Shown here in pieces: positions 63,520 through 64,000 of a DNA stretch of 64,000 nt (its first letter is position 1; each line of letters opens with the position of its first letter). The stretch spans positions 1-64,000 of the forward strand of contig DASSMA010000026.1 of NCBI GenBank assembly GCA_035689115.1, written 5' to 3'. This DNA comes from JAHFUS01 sp035689115 (lineage in GTDB: Bacteria; Actinomycetota; Acidimicrobiia; Acidimicrobiales; GCA-2861595). Below the pieces are notes generated by a model, which saw nothing but the letters and a program-made list of their open reading frames with translations, was not told the DNA's origin and ran no database searches. The translations under genes were made by a program, and so were the position numbers.

Positions 63520-64000
63520 TCAGCACGCCTCGCTGGACCGACCCCACACGATGATCGACGGGTCGTCGCCCCCACCAGCCGAGAGCTGAGCGCCGGGGGC
63601 ACCGGGGGAAAGCTCGATGACGGCGTCGGCATGCCAGGTTCCGAAGTCCTTGCGGAACGCGACACGGCCCCGTCCGAGGAGCGCCCTCGCTTGCTCCTCC
63701 GAAAGTGGCCGCCAACCCGCCGTCGGCATCCAGGCTCGGTACTGCTCGACCGTCGCCTGGGCCGGCTGGCTCGACGCGAGATGGCGGACGAAGACCAGCG
63801 ACGTGTCATCCTCGGAACTCGCCTGCCCGGTGCACGACAGGCGATCATCGGGCTCCTCCCGGAATCTGACCCCTGGCAGCGGCGCGGCGAGGAGTGGATC
63901 ATCCTCGAGGACCTCGAACCGTTCCTCAGGCGGAGGCTGTTCCGTCGGAGGCTTCCTCGACAAGGAACCGGCCCCCCACACGAGGCTGGCCAGCGCCGCA
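63520..64000 (-). CDS. Hypothetical protein, C-terminal part (runs off window)
   Basis: At least 160 residues visible; the frame continues past the window edge upstream (AALASLVWGAGSLSRKP...), which looks like the end of a signal peptide or membrane anchor. Pro/Glu-rich stretch, then a domain with two cysteines and ATVEQYRAWMPTAGWRPLSEEQARALLGRGRVAFRKDFGTWHADAVIEL, suggesting a small secreted or tethered beta domain. Not recognised. Confidence 0.65.
   Translation of the reverse strand, partial: AALASLVWGAGSLSRKPPTEQPPPEERFEVLEDDPLLAAPLPGVRFREEPDDRLSCTGQASSEDDTSLVFVRHLASSQPAQATVEQYRAWMPTAGWRPLSEEQARALLGRGRVAFRKDFGTWHADAVIELSPGAPGAQLSAGGGDDPSIIVWGRSSEAC

Overview
The window comes from a very GC-rich chromosome with dense gene packing, many GTG/TTG starts, NTGA stop-start overlaps and TANNNT -10 motifs lying directly in front of start codons. 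With a Kgd-type 2-oxoglutarate enzyme, a dlaT-lipB-lipA order, delta-60 and 'GYWLVASDGGIFAFGDA' surface proteins and a V-type ATPase, this suggests an actinobacterium, probably of the Acidimicrobiia. The class is inferred from gene content and was not tested by phylogeny. I saw no rRNA, tRNA, CRISPR array, insertion sequence or phage gene; the window reads as core plus envelope genes.

Region by region. 1-2.4 kb: tryptophan catabolism (kynureninase and tryptophan 2,3-dioxygenase), then a TetR regulator and a small membrane protein with a palindromic operator at its start. 2.4-8.9 kb: a membrane GGDEF-EAL protein, a VanW-type wall protein, the 7-deazaguanine operon queD-queC-queE and a small zinc-ribbon protein. 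8.9-17.5 kb: ettA, the large 2-oxoglutarate enzyme kgd, an unusual NYN nuclease-S1-AT-hook protein and exonuclease III. 17.5-20.1 kb: thiG-thiH under a TPP riboswitch that shares a divergent promoter with a 29-codon ORF. 20.1-31 kb: an SGNH hydrolase carrying surface repeats; lpd, dlaT and a single-frame LipB-LipA fusion; then two paralogous secreted double-repeat proteins. 31-38.3 kb: M24 peptidase, an atypical SDR, membrane protein, bifunctional-nuclease-family protein, EamA transporter, M15 lipoprotein, SGNH esterase and a delta-9-type desaturase. 38.4-46.4 kb: secreted choice-of-anchor P protein, S1 protease, a frameshifted tyrosinase, an ECF sigma factor with a membrane GerMN partner, a TrkA_C protein and a second desaturase. 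46.5-52.5 kb: cydABDC behind a Rex-like operator. 52.6-60.6 kb: a nine-gene V/A-type ATPase operon ending in a universal stress protein. 60.6-64 kb: an ABC exporter operon and two unknown genes.

How they work together. lpd, dlaT and lipBA form a lipoylation and 2-oxoacid dehydrogenase unit next to, but separate from, Kgd, which carries its own E2-like domain. Cytochrome bd under apparent redox control sits directly upstream of the rotary ATPase and a stress protein, suggesting a joint low-oxygen bioenergetic block. Most adjacent same-strand genes are translationally coupled by 4-base overlaps.

The most unusual items are the LipB-LipA fusion; two 72-nt two-hairpin elements (also readable as 23-codon ORFs) that bracket the ATPase subunit D gene; a two-copy 149-bp five-hairpin intergenic element with paired stem changes; the NYN-S1-AT-hook protein; the shortened ATPase subunit I; the tyrosinase frameshift; and a tryptophan dioxygenase without a normal start codon.
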